DNA of 64,000 nt from Alentia gelatinosa (Eukaryota; Annelida; Polychaeta; Phyllodocida; Polynoidae), in the NCBI GenBank assembly GCA_950022655.1, contig OX465583.1, positions 71,559,152-71,623,151 of the forward strand. The letters run 5' to 3'. Positions 11,535 through 22,262 of the stretch are shown one piece after another. A program made the position numbers and the translations under genes. Below the pieces are notes generated by a model. That model was not told where the DNA came from. It saw only the letters and a list, made by a program, of their open reading frames with translations, and searched no databases. Within the stretch, counting starts at the first letter, position 1. Each line of letters starts with the position of its first letter.

Positions 11535-11650
11535 CTACCATCCTTCAAATAGGGTCAGTAGGTGGGGGTCACATCAGTATGGAGGCATTTGAGAAAATTA
11601 GCATGATTTAGCCCTGTAATAATGGGTGTTCTTGGCCTCTACCTCTCCTC
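11535..11650 (+). repeat. 116-bp direct repeat, left copy
   Basis: CTACCATCCTTCAAATAGGG to about 11650, matching 12113-12228 in the same orientation with few differences. The pair brackets a 460-bp segment that holds a 68-codon basic frame. This is a miniature terminal-direct-repeat arrangement or a duplication. Confidence 0.75.
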
Positions 11651-11799
11651 TCATGCCCTAGTCACATTGGCGCAAAAAAAAAGCGTTTTCCCGTTTACGC
11701 ACGTCTACGTTTTTCTATGCATTTTAAAATATACAATCTCATTAGTTTCTCACGAGAAAAGTAGATGAGAAAACTACAATATTAAACTTTGATTTCGGA

Positions 11800-12006
11800 A
11801 TGGCCGAAATGAATCATAAGAGAAGAAGGTTGTCTGGGTATAGTCCTACAAAAAAGAAGAAAAGGTTCGAGTTTTTCACTGCACGAGAATCTCACTCTCG
11901 TGGCTCTTCACTCTCCATGCCTAGGTCTGGTTCACTTTGTCTCTGTGTACGGCAGCAACTCCAAGCGGATATCACAAAATTCTACCGTTTTAGATATAGT
12001 AGGTAA
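11800..12006 (+). CDS. Small basic open frame between direct repeats
   Basis: 68 codons from ATG (context CGGAATGGCC) to TAA. The peptide is rich in Lys/Arg near its start (MNHKRRRLSGY, then KKKKR), like a nuclear localisation signal, then Ser-rich. It lies entirely between the two 116-bp direct repeats, so it may be cargo of that element or a first exon. No family recognised; a weak donor (GTAACA) overlaps the stop. Chance cannot be excluded at this length. Confidence 0.25.
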   Translation: MAEMNHKRRRLSGYSPTKKKKRFEFFTARESHSRGSSLSMPRSGSLCLCVRQQLQADITKFYRFRYSR

Positions 12007-12112
12007 CAAATGCGCTGTGATGCGCAGGAATACGCGGCATTGTGTAGACATTAGTCGGAATGCCTAAACGAAAGTAAACCAAAAGCGGATAATATGTAGT
12101 GTCAGAATCACC

Positions 12113-12228
12113 CTACCACCCTTCAAATAGGGTCAGTAGGTGAGAGTCATATCAGTAGTGAGACATTTGAGAAATGAGCATGATTTAGCCCCGTAATAAC
12201 GGGTGTACTTGGCCCTACGCCTCCCCTT
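12113..12228 (+). repeat. 116-bp direct repeat, right copy
   Basis: Same sequence as 11535-11650, including ATAGGGTCAGTAGGTG, GCATGATTTAGCCC and GGGTGTACTTGGCC. Confidence 0.75.
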
Positions 12229-12302
12229 ACTGTGATTACTTGAGGGCAGTCATTGGCCTCATTACTGACTGTGGTGAGAGGTTGAGACGGCTTCAATCAA
12301 AC

Positions 12303-12360
12303 TGCTTCCGGCAATGGCGGCGCCCACTGTGCCTTAATGAGGGGCGCCATCTTGGATCGG
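12303..12360. promoter_or_regulatory. Promoter-like cluster: ETS plus two inverted YY1-type sites
   Basis: GCTTCCGGCAATGGCGGCGC contains an ETS word (CTTCCGG) and a YY1-like AATGGCGGC. Thirty bases on, GGCGCCATCTTGG is a YY1 site in the other orientation. Such clusters mark TATA-less, often bidirectional animal promoters. A 62-codon frame without coding bias follows on the plus strand (12368-12556). No transcript is identified. Confidence 0.4.
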
Positions 12361-12689
12361 GGACGGGGTGTTTAGACAATGGGAAGATAACTCTTTCTTG
12401 AATAGGCTTTTTTCCACAGGCTGGTTTCGCACCTTATCTGCCTGGTTATGCAATGATACTTTGGCAGGCCTAGCTATCATATGCTTATCCAAGTTAAAAC
12501 CCAATCCCTTTTTAGAGTTATGTTTGATAATTCCCCAGATAGGGAGGAAATATTAAACCGCGCAGGTTTGAGCTATACTTAACTTCTGTATAGAATATAT
12601 ATTAAGGATTGGAGCATGTTATAGAGGGAAGAAAACAGAAGTATAGAAATTACATAAAGTTACAACATAGGAAAGGGAGGCAATGGAAT

Positions 12690-12960
12690 GAGGAGGCTTA
12701 CCACCAAAATGTTAGAATATATATATAGGAGACATTACTTCGGTATAAATTTAGACCCCCGATATGGCATCGATACAAAAAGTCAATATCATTCAAGCGG
12801 TAGCTACGACCGAAAGAACTACAAGCCACGTTCACTCTGAAAAAGTCAATATCGGGAGACATATCGGGAAGGCGCAATCTCGTAAACAAATGGCTAGACA
12901 TGCCACTCCACCACGCATTGTAGTGGGCTCTCCTGTAAAAAAAGGGTGATCATGGTTCCG
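12690..12960. mobile_element. Family T element, copy 1
   Basis: Shares CCCGATATGGCATCGATACA, AAAAAGTCAATATCG and the CCACCACGCATTGTA word, in inverted order, with the better preserved TIR copy at 56146-56415. Ends are degenerate. Confidence 0.6.
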
Positions 12961-13234
12961 ATATGCCCCTGGATATTACCAGGGCTAAAGTGCATATCTT
13001 GAGGTGTAATCTTCATTTTGAGATATACGATTCATTATAATTCAGGGAATATCGCATCGATATGTTTACCAGGACACACAGAACAGTAATTTTTTTCAGA
13101 CACTAAAAGCTCTGTATAAAGTCAAATTAAGAAAATATTGATTTGAGAAATTTACGGGAATTCAAAAATCATCAAATTTGCAGGACATACGGGCATATGT
13201 ATTATCTATCTTATTCCAAAATTTCATTATTTTC

Positions 13235-13400
13235 TGATCAGTATCTCACCCGTGAGATCGTGGAAGTTGAACAGGTTTCTGCGATTCACTCTACGATACC
13301 CCACGATTGCATACCGATAGGCTCCGACTGAAAACGCCGATCGCAGAGCTCCTGATAAAATCCAACATGTTGGATTTTTCATAGCCCAGCGTCGCCTATT
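13235..13400. repeat. Family L repeat, copy 1
   Basis: Contains the palindrome AATCCAACATGTTGGATT, CAGGTTTCTGCGATTC and ACGATACCCCACGATTG. The same words run inverted at 37510-37690. Confidence 0.55.
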
Positions 13401-15099
13401 GTAGCGGATTTAATGGAAAATATCTCTTGCGAATGAAATACTTGATGGGAAATTATGAAATTCTGGAATTAGGTAGACCACATATAGATATATGACCGGG
13501 GTAGATATAATATTATTTGATTGAGTCTAAAGGTCTGAAAATAATAGTTTTATGTCGAAATCATGATTCTATCATAGATATATTTTCAATTTGATTGTAT
13601 TAGTATCTGAAAAATAACATCATAATATGTTGTAAATACCTCTAAAAGATCATTCAGATTAATTCAATATATCGAATTTTGTAATTTATTTCAATATCAA
13701 AACTCACCCTGAGATCTACATTGATACACAGATTGAATCGTGACCATGGTTTATCGTTTGGTCCTCTTAATGCATTCTACGGTCTACGATTTCCACCCAT
13801 GTCCACGATTCTAATTATCGGGGACCTTCATGGTCCATATCCTGTGTGCTGCTCATTCTGTTAGTGTTCACAGGGGTGAGATAAATACAGAAAGCAACTC
13901 CCTACATCGGAAGGGCATTTTAACTTGTCTCAGGCGAATTTGCGCTTGGCATCGACCATCACAGCAGGATTTATAGATGGGGGTGGCAAATTCAGTTCAC
14001 ACTGGATGACTGACTTCCGATTTTCTCAGAGATTTGAGGCCACCGATAAAGGAACAAGTGAGAAATCTTAGTATATGGGAACTAAATCGGTGAGCGGGGC
14101 TTAGTCTGTGTGTGGCATGAGCATTTCTGCTCACCCAGCGACTAATTATGTGCCAAAATCGGTAGGCACCACGGGCGTATTTCCTTAATCTATCGGTCCC
14201 GATTTCGGAACATTATACTGCAATTTATTGGCGACAAAGATACATCACCAAGCGGGGGGGGGGGGTTGAAATCTTAGGCAAAGTTCTGGAGGGGGGTGCC
14301 ACACTGACCGACTCAATTTCTAGAGCTCGCCTGAGCTTATGATTGTTCTTTTGTCGCCGAGAAAGGACAATCGTATAGTGTGTTATGGCCTTTACGAATA
14401 CTGAATGCGGTGACAATTGATATTCTGTGAAGACTAATAAGATTCCATGAAAAGCTAAAATCAGCGTCGTAATTATCCTCCCATTGTTCAGTTTGTCTAT
14501 TTGATTAGGGAGCAACATCCTCAGTATTAATCTACTTCGTTTGTTTGATTTATCGGTATGAAGGTTAAAAATGAAAGTTCTGTGTCATTTTGATTTTATC
14601 ATGAAAATGAGTGAATTGATGAACTGCTTTTGAAACTAAATCATACATGATAATTATAAAGTATGGCTTCAGTTAATTAGAAATTTATTTCATTGATTTG
14701 GTATTTTGCAGTTATTACCCAGCAAACATGAATTGCCATCGTAACAAATTGAAGGGAATGGCGTTGTTTATTTTTATTGGTCACGAATTCAAATTTGCAT
14801 ATGGTCTTGAACCGGGGCCAAACATTCTATCGGTATTTCTTGCATACAGTTACATCACGAAATTCTCATGTGTATTTTGGTATAAATAGTAATAATACGA
14901 ATAATACACAAATCACGTGACGAATATAACCGGATCCGATTGGTCCTTAATGTGAACGAACGCGCCATGAGATTATTAAGTAGTCTTCATACTAAATCGC
15001 TATTTAAATTTTGATCAAAATTATGTTGTATAACACAACAAAACCCAAAAATCGCCGCAGATATTCTTAAGCACTACTTTAAATTGCTAGAGACTTTTT
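13401..15099. other. No gene seen; AT-rich with fragments
   Basis: Includes a D-body end (13855-13900, CAGGGGTGAGATAAATACAG), a P-like piece (14030-14300) and a 12-base G run at 14254-14265. No coding-like frame. Confidence 0.45.
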
Positions 15100-15352
15100 T
15101 CCGTATACTACTCAGGAAATTCGTATCCAATGCCCATGGAGTATTTAGAAAAGATTCTCACAAATGTTAGAAAATTAGTCAATGTGAGGGGTGAGATAAC
15201 TTCAGAAACCTATGACAGTTTACAGTTAGAGCTCGATCCCATCTCGTTTGAATCGCTACGTAATTCACGCGGCATTGCCTTGTGTATTACTTCGCTATTC
15301 AAACTCGATTGGATATGCGCTCTGACCGTAAACTTGAATAGCTTTCCTCTGT
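15100..15352 (+). mobile_element. Two-module element, family G, copy 2
   Basis: Body end GGGGTGAGATAACTTCAGAA joins a hairpin with arms AGAGCTCGATCCCATCTCGT and GATTGGATATGCGCTCTGAC, tip TCACGCGGCATTGCCTTGTG. The left part of the body is eroded. Confidence 0.65.
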
Positions 15353-15489
15353 AGTATAGAGACTCCGTATTAGGCGGGAAATAAATATGCAGTATCTATC
15401 ATAATTTGTAAAAGGGATGTTGGAGTTGCAAATGAGTTACACATCAAACCTATCATGTATCTCTCACTAAAACATCACAATTAATAGTG

Positions 15490-15738
15490 GATTTATCTCA
15501 TCTCTCTGGTAATTTTTCCCATAGACTCAATATTGGGAACATGTATTCAACGGGCATGGAGTATTGTTAAAAGAAATCTCGATGGGAGATAATATTATTC
15601 GCCATTTAGTCAGCGATAAGTGTGAGATAAAATCTGAACCACACTCAATCTATAGCCACTGAGGATACGCCATTCGTTTTGGTTTGCTACATAATCTCCA
15701 CAACCAAAACTCATGACATATTTTCAGTGGCTATTGAT
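15490..15738 (+). mobile_element. Two-module element, G-like variant
   Basis: Body with TTATCTCATCTCTCTGG, CCCATAGACTCAATATTGGG and the end GTGTGAGATAAAATCTGAAC. It is followed by a short hairpin (CTATAGCCACTGAGGATA / TTTTCAGTGGCTATTGA) with a different tip. Confidence 0.55.
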
Positions 15739-15867
15739 CTCGATGCAGTTCCTTCTTATTATCTGTTATTATATTACAGGGAATCCAAAACTTCATGTCC
15801 AAAAGAAGTCTCCCAAAGCTAGTACATGTTTGCTACTTAACATACTTGCTACCCTGCAACATAAGAT

Positions 15868-16232
15868 GACTAAATATGTTGTGACTGTAGATTGTCAAGC
15901 CAGCAGCTGTCAGGTGGTGGCAATGTCCACTGCAAAAGTCATCGACCTCAGAATATACTCACATATTTACACTGACGACTAAGTTTTCACAGAATCGAGG
16001 CCCATCTAGATGACTACATAATACCGGCTTGAAATAGTCGCCAGCGTCAGAATGTGTCCAATGGTTGTCAGGTGGTGCCAAACTGAATAATCCGTCATAA
16101 CCAGACGATCTGCAGTAGCCACGTGCCTGGAGTTTACATTCGACGATTTCTATCATTTTACTGCTGAAAGTCATCAGGAGGTGCAAAATGCCAGAATCGC
16201 CGACCATTATCATATAGTGTAAACGCCGAGTG
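15868..16232. mobile_element. Family N, copy 2
   Basis: Aligns with 6590-6883: GTCAGGTGGTGGCAATGTCC, GTTTTCACAGAATCG, AGGAGGTGCAAAATGCCAG and right end GTGTAAACGCCGAG. The left terminus is missing or replaced. Confidence 0.7.
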
Positions 16233-16266
16233 AGAACCCACATGCTGGATATCTTCTGCCACTTAC

Positions 16267-16579
16267 CTTTAAACCTATCTGCATTCGTCAGAGTACGTTT
16301 CCACAGCTGGGTAAGTGACAACATGGTTCGGCGTCGACTAGTAGCCATAAACTGGTAGCTAACTGATAATAACTGGAAAATGGTCGGCATTACTTGTTGG
16401 TGAACAATAGCCTCCAGTAGCATCACACATTCTCTAATACCAAAGGTGATACACGGCGACCTGAGTGGCTTTGAGGTCCCAAGCAGACGACATTTTTTAC
16501 AGAGGTGTGTGGAGAGGAGACTCTGAAGTGGATTTTGGACTGATGGTACAGAATGGCCAGTTATTCGTCCTAGACTCTT
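16267..16579 (-). CDS. Possible internal exon with consensus donor, unknown product
   Basis: The minus-strand frame is open for about 104 codons from a TAA at 16580-16582 to a strong donor, AAAG then GTAAGT (16261-16266). The peptide has a CKKC pair, then CVMLLEAIVHQQVMPTIFQL and a basic RRR stretch. A possible acceptor (CTGTACCATCAG) is near 16540. No family recognised, and codon bias is weak. The frame continues into family N past the donor. Confidence 0.25.
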
Positions 16580-16817
16580 TTAATTAAGCCCATTGTCTTT
16601 TGGCGGTGCCATGCACGCATGTTTGGCCAGTTCTGAAGCTACTATTTTTTGTTAGGCGGAAGACTAGACTATTCTGTTAAGGAGAGATGGGAGCCGTTGT
16701 TTAAAACACTTTAGGTATGTAGGTATGCCATGTTTCATAGAAAATGTGAGGTTAAATCTCAGGACGTGTGCATATAGATGGGATAGTTCATGAATTCCCC
16801 GATGAGATATCTATATA

Positions 16818-17108
16818 TTATATCACCCCGGTATTTTTCTCCATAGGCTTAACATTAGGAACTCGTACACCACGACCGTGAAGTTCTTGTACCCAATACT
16901 CAATAGCTAATTTGGGTGAATCATTTTATCAATAAATAATGTTAAATACAGGTTGAGATAAAATCAGAAACCCATTCGATGAAAATTACTTGGTCCGCAC
17001 TCCGTTGAGTTTGACCGCAGAGTAATTCACTTAGCTTCGCTTCGTGAATTACTCTGCAGTCAAACTCGGGTGGAGTACGGACCAAGCTATTGTCATCTCA
17101 TGGGTTTT
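16818..17108 (+). mobile_element. Two-module element, D/G-like variant
   Basis: Body from TATCACCCCGGTATTTTTCT with CCATAGGCTTAACATTAGG to AGGTTGAGATAAAATCAGAA. Hairpin arms AAACCCATTCGATG / CATCTCATGGGTTT and TTACTTGGTCCGCACTCC / GGAGTACGGACCAAG, tip TTCACTTAGCTTCGCTTCGT. Confidence 0.75.
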
Positions 17109-17139
17109 CTTCTAAGTGCTGCATCAAGAATCAGTAACA

Positions 17140-17321
17140 CCACCACAAGTGTTCCGACATGCTTCCGATACACCATGACAAGTGTTCTAACTAGCTTCTG
17201 ACACAGCACTACAAGAATTCTGATTTGCTTCCGAAACACTACGGCAAGCATTTCAATGCGCATATGACACACTACGAAAATCGTTCTGACATGCTTCCGA
17301 CACACCACAACAAGCATTCTG
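17140..17321 (+). repeat. Degenerate tandem repeat, about 42 bp
   Basis: Repeated words ACACCACNACAAG, GTTCTGACATGCTTCCGA; about four to five poorly kept units. Confidence 0.55.
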
Positions 17322-17444
17322 ACATTGCTGTGGTTGTTATATTGAATATGACAGTCATTTTTAATATATTGAGTTTGGTTCTAATTTCAATCATCACATC
17401 ATGTTATAACCTTATTCCAGCTTTCATGATTATGTTATCAAAGA
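17322..17444 (+). repeat. Dispersed repeat U, copy 2
   Basis: Matches 9446-9570 and abuts the left edge of the satellite. Confidence 0.7.
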
Positions 17445-18775
17445 TTTGAGTGTATTTATCTATCTATCGGTGTACACCCCTTCCTTGACTATTGCCCAGT
17501 CCTGCTGCCTGTTTGTACATCCTATCTGTTCTAGTGCCTTCGTCATCTATTTTCTGACTGTTACCCAGTCCCGGTGCCTATTTTTACGATCTATCTGTTC
17601 CAATGCCTTCTTTCTCTTACTGTTACTGAGTCCTGGTGCATTTTTAATGATCTGTCTGTTGCACTGCCTTCCTCTCCCCATCTCTCTGTCGCCCAGTCCT
17701 GGTGCCTATTTTTACGGCCTGTCTGTTACACTACCTTCCTTCCCCCTTCTCTCTGCCCCTCGGTCCTGGTGCCTATGTTTACAGCCTGTCTGTACCACTA
17801 CCTTCCTTCCCCCTTCTCTCTGCCCCTCGGTCCTGGTGTCTATGTTTACAGCCTGTCTGTACCACTACCTTCCTTCCCCCTTCTCTCTGCCCCTCGGTCC
17901 TGGTGCCTATTTATACGGCCTGTCTGTTACACTACCTTCCCTCCCCCCTTCTATCTGCCCCTCGGTCCTGGTGCCTATTTTTACAGCCTGTCTGTTACAC
18001 TACCTTCCCTCCCCCCTTCTATCTGCCCCTCGGTCCTGGTGCCTATTTTTACAGCCTGTCTGTTACACTACCTTCCTTCCCCCTTCTCTCTGCCCCTCGG
18101 TCCTGGTGCCTATTTTTACGGCCTGTCTGTTACACAACCTTCCTCCCCCCCTTCTCTCTGCCCCTCGGTCCTGGTGCCTATTTTTACGGCCTGTCTGTTA
18201 CACTACCTTCCTTCCCCCTTCTCTCTGCCCCTCGGTCCTGGTGCCTATTTTTACGGCCTGTCTGTTACACTACCTTCCTCCCCCCTTCTCTCTGCCCCTC
18301 GGTCCTGGTGTCTATGTTTACAATCTGTCTGTTACACTACCTTCCTTCCCCCTTCTCTCTGCCCCTCGGTCCTGGTGTCTATGTTTACAATCTGTCTGTT
18401 ACACTACCTTCCTTCCCCCTTCTCTCTGCCCCTCGGTACTGGTGCCTATCTTTACGATCTGTCTGTTACACTACCTTCCTTCCCCCTTCTCTCTGCCCCT
18501 CGGTCCTGGTGTCTATGTTTACAATCTGTCTGTTACACAACCTTCCCTCCCCCTTCTCTCTGCCCCTCGGTCCTGGTGCCTATTTTTACAATCTGTCTGT
18601 TACACTACCTTCCTTCCCCCTTCTCTCTGCCCCTCGGTCCTGGTGCCTATTTTTACAATCTGTCTGTTACACTACCTTCCTTCCCCCTTCTCTCTGCCCC
18701 TCGGTCCTGGTGCCTATTTTTACAATCTGTCTGTTACACTACCTTCCTTCCCCCTTCTCTCTGCCCCTCAGTCCA

Positions 18776-18822
18776 GGGAGCTGTTTCAAAACCATAGACT
18801 TAACCCACGTTTTGAAACAGCT
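18776..18822. mobile_element. Mini-foldback Z, copy 2, inside the satellite
   Basis: GGGAGCTGTTTCAAAAC, spacer CATAGACTTAACCCAC, GTTTTGAAACAGCT, placed between GTCC and TGGTGCC of the unit. The right end is three bases short. Confidence 0.85.
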
Positions 18823-19429
18823 GGATGGTGCCTATTCTTACGGCCTGTCTGTTACACTACCTTCCTCCCCCCTTCTCTCTGCCCCTCGGTCCTGGTGCCT
18901 ATCTTTACAACCTGTCTGTTACACTACCTTCCTCTCCCCATCTCTCTGTCGCCAAGTCCTGGTGCCTATTTTTACGATCTGTCTGTTACACTACCTTCCT
19001 CCCCCCTTCTCTCTGCCCCTCCGTCCTGGTGCCTATTTTTACGGCCTGTCTGTTACACTACCTTCCTTCCCCCTTCTCTCTGCCCCTCGGTACTGGTGCC
19101 TATCTTTACGATCTGTCTGTTACACTACCTTCCTTCCCCCTTCTCTCTGCCCCTCGGTCCTGGTGTCTATGTTTACAATCTGTCTGTTACACAACCTTCC
19201 CTCCCCCTTCTCTCTGCCCCTCGGTCCTGGTGCCTATTTTTACAATCTGTCTGTTACACTACCTTCCTTCCCCCTTCTCTCTGCCCCTCCGTCCTGGTGC
19301 CTATTTTTACGGCCTGTCTGTTACACTACCTTCCTCCCCCCTTCTCTCTGCCCCTCGGTCCTGGTGCCTATTTTTACGGCCTGTCTGTTACACTACCTTC
19401 CTTCCCCCTTCTCTCTGCCCCTCAGTCCA

Positions 19430-19476
19430 GGGAGCTGTTTCAAAACCATAGACTTAACCCACGTTTTGAAACAGCT
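19430..19476. mobile_element. Mini-foldback Z, copy 3, inside the satellite
   Basis: Same sequence, same truncation and same unit position as the copy 654 bp upstream, with the same CCCCTCAGTCCA flank. It is best explained by block duplication. Confidence 0.85.
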
Positions 19477-20154
19477 GGCTGGTGCCTATTTTTACAGCCT
19501 GTCTGTTACACTACCTTCCTCCCCCCTTCTCTCTGCCCCTCGGTCCTGGTGCCTATCTTTACGATCTGTCTGTTACACTACCTTCCTCCCCCCTTCTCTC
19601 TGCCCCTCGGTCCTGGTGCCTATCTTTATGATCTGTCTGTTACACTACCTTCCCTCCCCCTTCTCTCTGCCCCTCGGTCCTGGTGCCTATTTATACGATC
19701 TGTCTGTTACACTACCTTCCTTCCCCCTTCTCTCTTCCCCTCGGTCCTGGTGCCTATTTATACGGCCTGTCTGTTACACTACCTTCCTTCCCCCTTCTCT
19801 CTTCCCCTCGGTCCTGGTGTCTATGTTTACGGCCTGTCTGTTACACTACCTTCCTTCCCCCTTCTCTCTGCCCCTCGGTCCTGGTGCCTATCTTTACGAT
19901 CTGTCTAACACAACCTTCCTTCCCCCTTCTCTCTTCCCCTCGGTCCTGGTGCCTATTTTTACGGCCTGTCTGTTACACTACCTTCCTTCCCCCTTCTCTC
20001 TTCCCCTCGGTCCTGGTGCCTATTTTTACGGCCTGTCTGTTACACTACCTTCCTTCCCCCTTCTCTCTGCCCCTCGGTCCTGGTGCCTATTTTTACGGCC
20101 TGTCTGTTACACAACCTTCCTTCTCCCTTCTCCCTCCCCGGCCGTGCGTATCAG

Positions 20155-20352
20155 ACACGCCTCAGTCGTCTCCAGTGTCGTCCTCCGATCTTTCTTCCCC
20201 TCAGACTCGGAAACCGAATCCTCGAGCCTCACGATCACGTGACACGGTATGCAAAGCTGGTCGCCATTCCAGTCGTCGGGGACAACAAGGGGGGACTAAT
20301 TGCATTTCACTGAGAACACGAGAGATGGTGCCGAGGGAACATGAGCAGCGTG
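20155..20352 (+). CDS. Possible Ser/Arg-rich coding exon after the satellite
   Basis: Directly after the satellite, CGTGCGTATCAG offers an acceptor preceded by more than 2 kb of pyrimidine-rich DNA. The next 66 codons are open and end at GTG then GTAAAG, a fair donor. The peptide is Ser/Pro- then Arg-rich (SSPVSSSDLSSPQTRKPNPR, then HSSRRGQQGG), a disordered type. Codons lean to G/C at position three. Without a donor it ends at TAG in 20361-20363. No family; frame partners unknown. Confidence 0.3.
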
Positions 20353-20506
20353 GTAAAGGTTAGGTCCGGCGAGACAACCAGGAAGACAGACACGAATCAA
20401 AATAGCAGCATAACTAGGAGGCTAATAGAGTGGTATTATGGTCAGGTCGTGGAATGCGATTCGCCACGTGCTTACTGAAGTGACTGCACGTGGACAATTA
20501 TCTTAG

Positions 20507-20833
20507 AGGCATATTCTACAATTTCCAATGGCGCCACCCGGTAATTTTTTTATATTCACAGTTATTCATTCTAAATATTGGGTATCTTTGATTAATACGC
20601 CATGGGTATTGGGTACAAGTTCCCAATGCTAAGTTTACAGGGGGGGGGGATACCAGAGGTGACTTTAAAGGTATTTTCTATAATTTGCAGTGCCACCCCC
20701 TGGTAATTTTTTAATATTCACAGTTATCCATTCAAACTATTGGGTATCTTTGATTAATACGCAATGGGTATTGGGTACGAGTTCCCAGTGCTAAGTTTAT
20801 GGGTGGGGGGGGGGGGACAGCGGTGACTTTAAA
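20507..20833 (+). repeat. Two tandem R-like units of about 160 bp
   Basis: Each unit starts AGGNATNTTCTANAATTT, continues CACCCNGGTAATTTTT and GGGTATCTTTGATTAATACG, and ends in a G run (10 and 12 G) before GGTGACTTTAA. Start and end match the outer words of family R. Confidence 0.75.
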
Positions 20834-20997
20834 GACATCTTGCAATTCGAAATTAGTAATCTTTGATTATTAATTACTATTCATTCTAATTGATTTAAGG
20901 TGTTTTTTCTCATTTGAACTAACATAATCAGTAAAAAGAGGTTATTGACATTTGTCGATACGTATTGAAAATGTAATGAAAGACAAAATCATGTTTC

Positions 20998-21108
20998 GAA
21001 TATCCTAAACTCTAAGCACCTTGGGGGTATTTTGTGTTCTATTTATAAATAGAGATGCATATTTTTTTTGGGTAAATGATATACACTTATTTCTGTTATT
21101 TATTTTCA
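20998..21108 (+). repeat. Dispersed repeat W, copy 1
   Basis: Matches 48064-48170: ATATCCTAAACTCTAAGCAC, TAAATAGAGATGCATA, TTTCTGTTATTTATT. Possibly an element end. Confidence 0.6.
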
Positions 21109-21270
21109 ACAATTTATGATAAAATCAGTGGTTGGGGTTTATGAGAAGTGACTGAGTATCGCTTTATTGGCAGGAGGGATATTTTCCATAAGCCAAGCGA
21201 TCATACATTTATTCAACGATATAGGAATCGGTCCTAACTCAAGGGACAGTAATATCCTGGGATATGTCCT

Positions 21271-21320
21271 GGGAGCTGTTTCAAAACCATAGACTTAACC
21301 CACGTTTTGAAACAGCTCCC
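21271..21320. mobile_element. Mini-foldback Z, copy 4, perfect 17-bp arms
   Basis: GGGAGCTGTTTCAAAAC / GTTTTGAAACAGCTCCC around CATAGACTTAACCCAC; best preserved copy, 50 bp. Confidence 0.85.
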
Positions 21321-21423
21321 TGATGCATGATTTGTGTTACATCTACTTTATATCTCACCAACGAACGCATTTATGAAACGAATTCTATTCAGATTATTAA
21401 ACGGCACCGAGGCCGAGATTAGT

Positions 21424-21833
21424 AAAGCCCAATACACATCTACCACCGATTTCGGAACATTTCTGTACCTTTATTGGCGAAAAACGGACGGAAATTTGTC
21501 TCAGGCAAGGCATCCTAACGGAGTCGGCCGTAGTCGGTGGATGTAGGACAGCTAGGCAAGGGTCAGGCAACGATTACTGAACCACCTCCTTCAGATCTTA
21601 TTTTATCGCCGACAAGTTGTGGTTTCTATGTTCCTAAATCGTTGGCCAAAATTTTATCAACATGTTAATAAATCTAGCCACCGACAACGGAACATTGGTA
21701 AATGGCACTTGATTGGGTGTCTGACACGGGCCGAGGTATTACATAATTTGCCTGCGACAAGTTCACCGACTCCTATACGATTTGGGAACTAATCGTTCAA
21801 TCCTGAATCTGTAGAGTAGGAGGAGAGTGCCAC
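21424..21833. mobile_element. Family P, copy 2
   Basis: Left end AAAGCCCAATACACATCTAC with CGATTTCGGAACATT, interior GTAGGACAGCTAGGCAAGGG inverted relative to copy 1. The right end is degenerate. Confidence 0.7.
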
Positions 21834-21987
21834 TAATCCTGTCTCCATCGACCGACTGGCGGGTAAACAGAACGACGCCCGGTCCAAGCTGCCCTCTGAT
21901 CCGTGGATGTCAAGGCAAGTGGCGCCACAGACATCAACTCGCCTGAAATGCCCATGAAGCCGTTTCCGAGCCTGCTTCTCACATTAA

Positions 21988-22262
21988 AGGCCCAATTCCA
22001 TTGGCCAACGAAAACGGCAGAGATTTTTTGAGTTACCCAGAAAGTCTGTCAGTGGTGCCACCGACTGTGCGTCGGTATCGAAAAATCGGTAAGGGTAGCA
22101 GGTTTCACTCAGTGGCCAAGCTTTCACTCAGTGGTGGGTGATGCCACATTGCATAATCTAAGCAGAAAAAAGTCGTGAGTCATTTCACTAGCTGGGTCGT
22201 CACCAGTGCCGAAAGTCCATCGGTCCTGACTGTAGATCAGTGATGGCCAATGGAAACGGGCA
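21988..22262. mobile_element. Family Q, copy 2
   Basis: GGCCCAATTCCATTGGCCAA to GGCCAATGGAAACGGGC, inverted ends. The interior duplicates TTTCACTCAGTGG. Confidence 0.75.

Larger units (their letters stand above)
17470..20130 (+). repeat. 67-bp pyrimidine-rich satellite, about 36 units
   Basis: Unit: CCTGTCTGTTACACTACCTT, CCTTCCCCCTTCTCTCTGCC, CCTCGGTCCTGGTGCCTATT, TTTACGG (67 bp). Units before about 17700 are more diverged. Since 67 = 3 x 22 + 1 and the unit has no stop in any plus frame, all three frames stay open (up to 846 codons), giving Leu/Pro/Ser-rich pseudo-proteins. I treat these as artefacts. Sub-variants (TTTACGG, TTTACAG, TTTACAA, CTTTACGA) come in blocks, and a mini-foldback sits at the same unit position twice. 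Confidence 0.95.

Noticed and set aside
17446..20363. Frames of 820, 407, 846, 208 and 226 codons on the plus strand as membrane-protein-like genes
   Set aside because: All are translations of the same 67-bp repeat in rotating phase. Identical peptides occur in all three frames, so there is no frame preference. Only the tail after 20155 is kept as an exon candidate.
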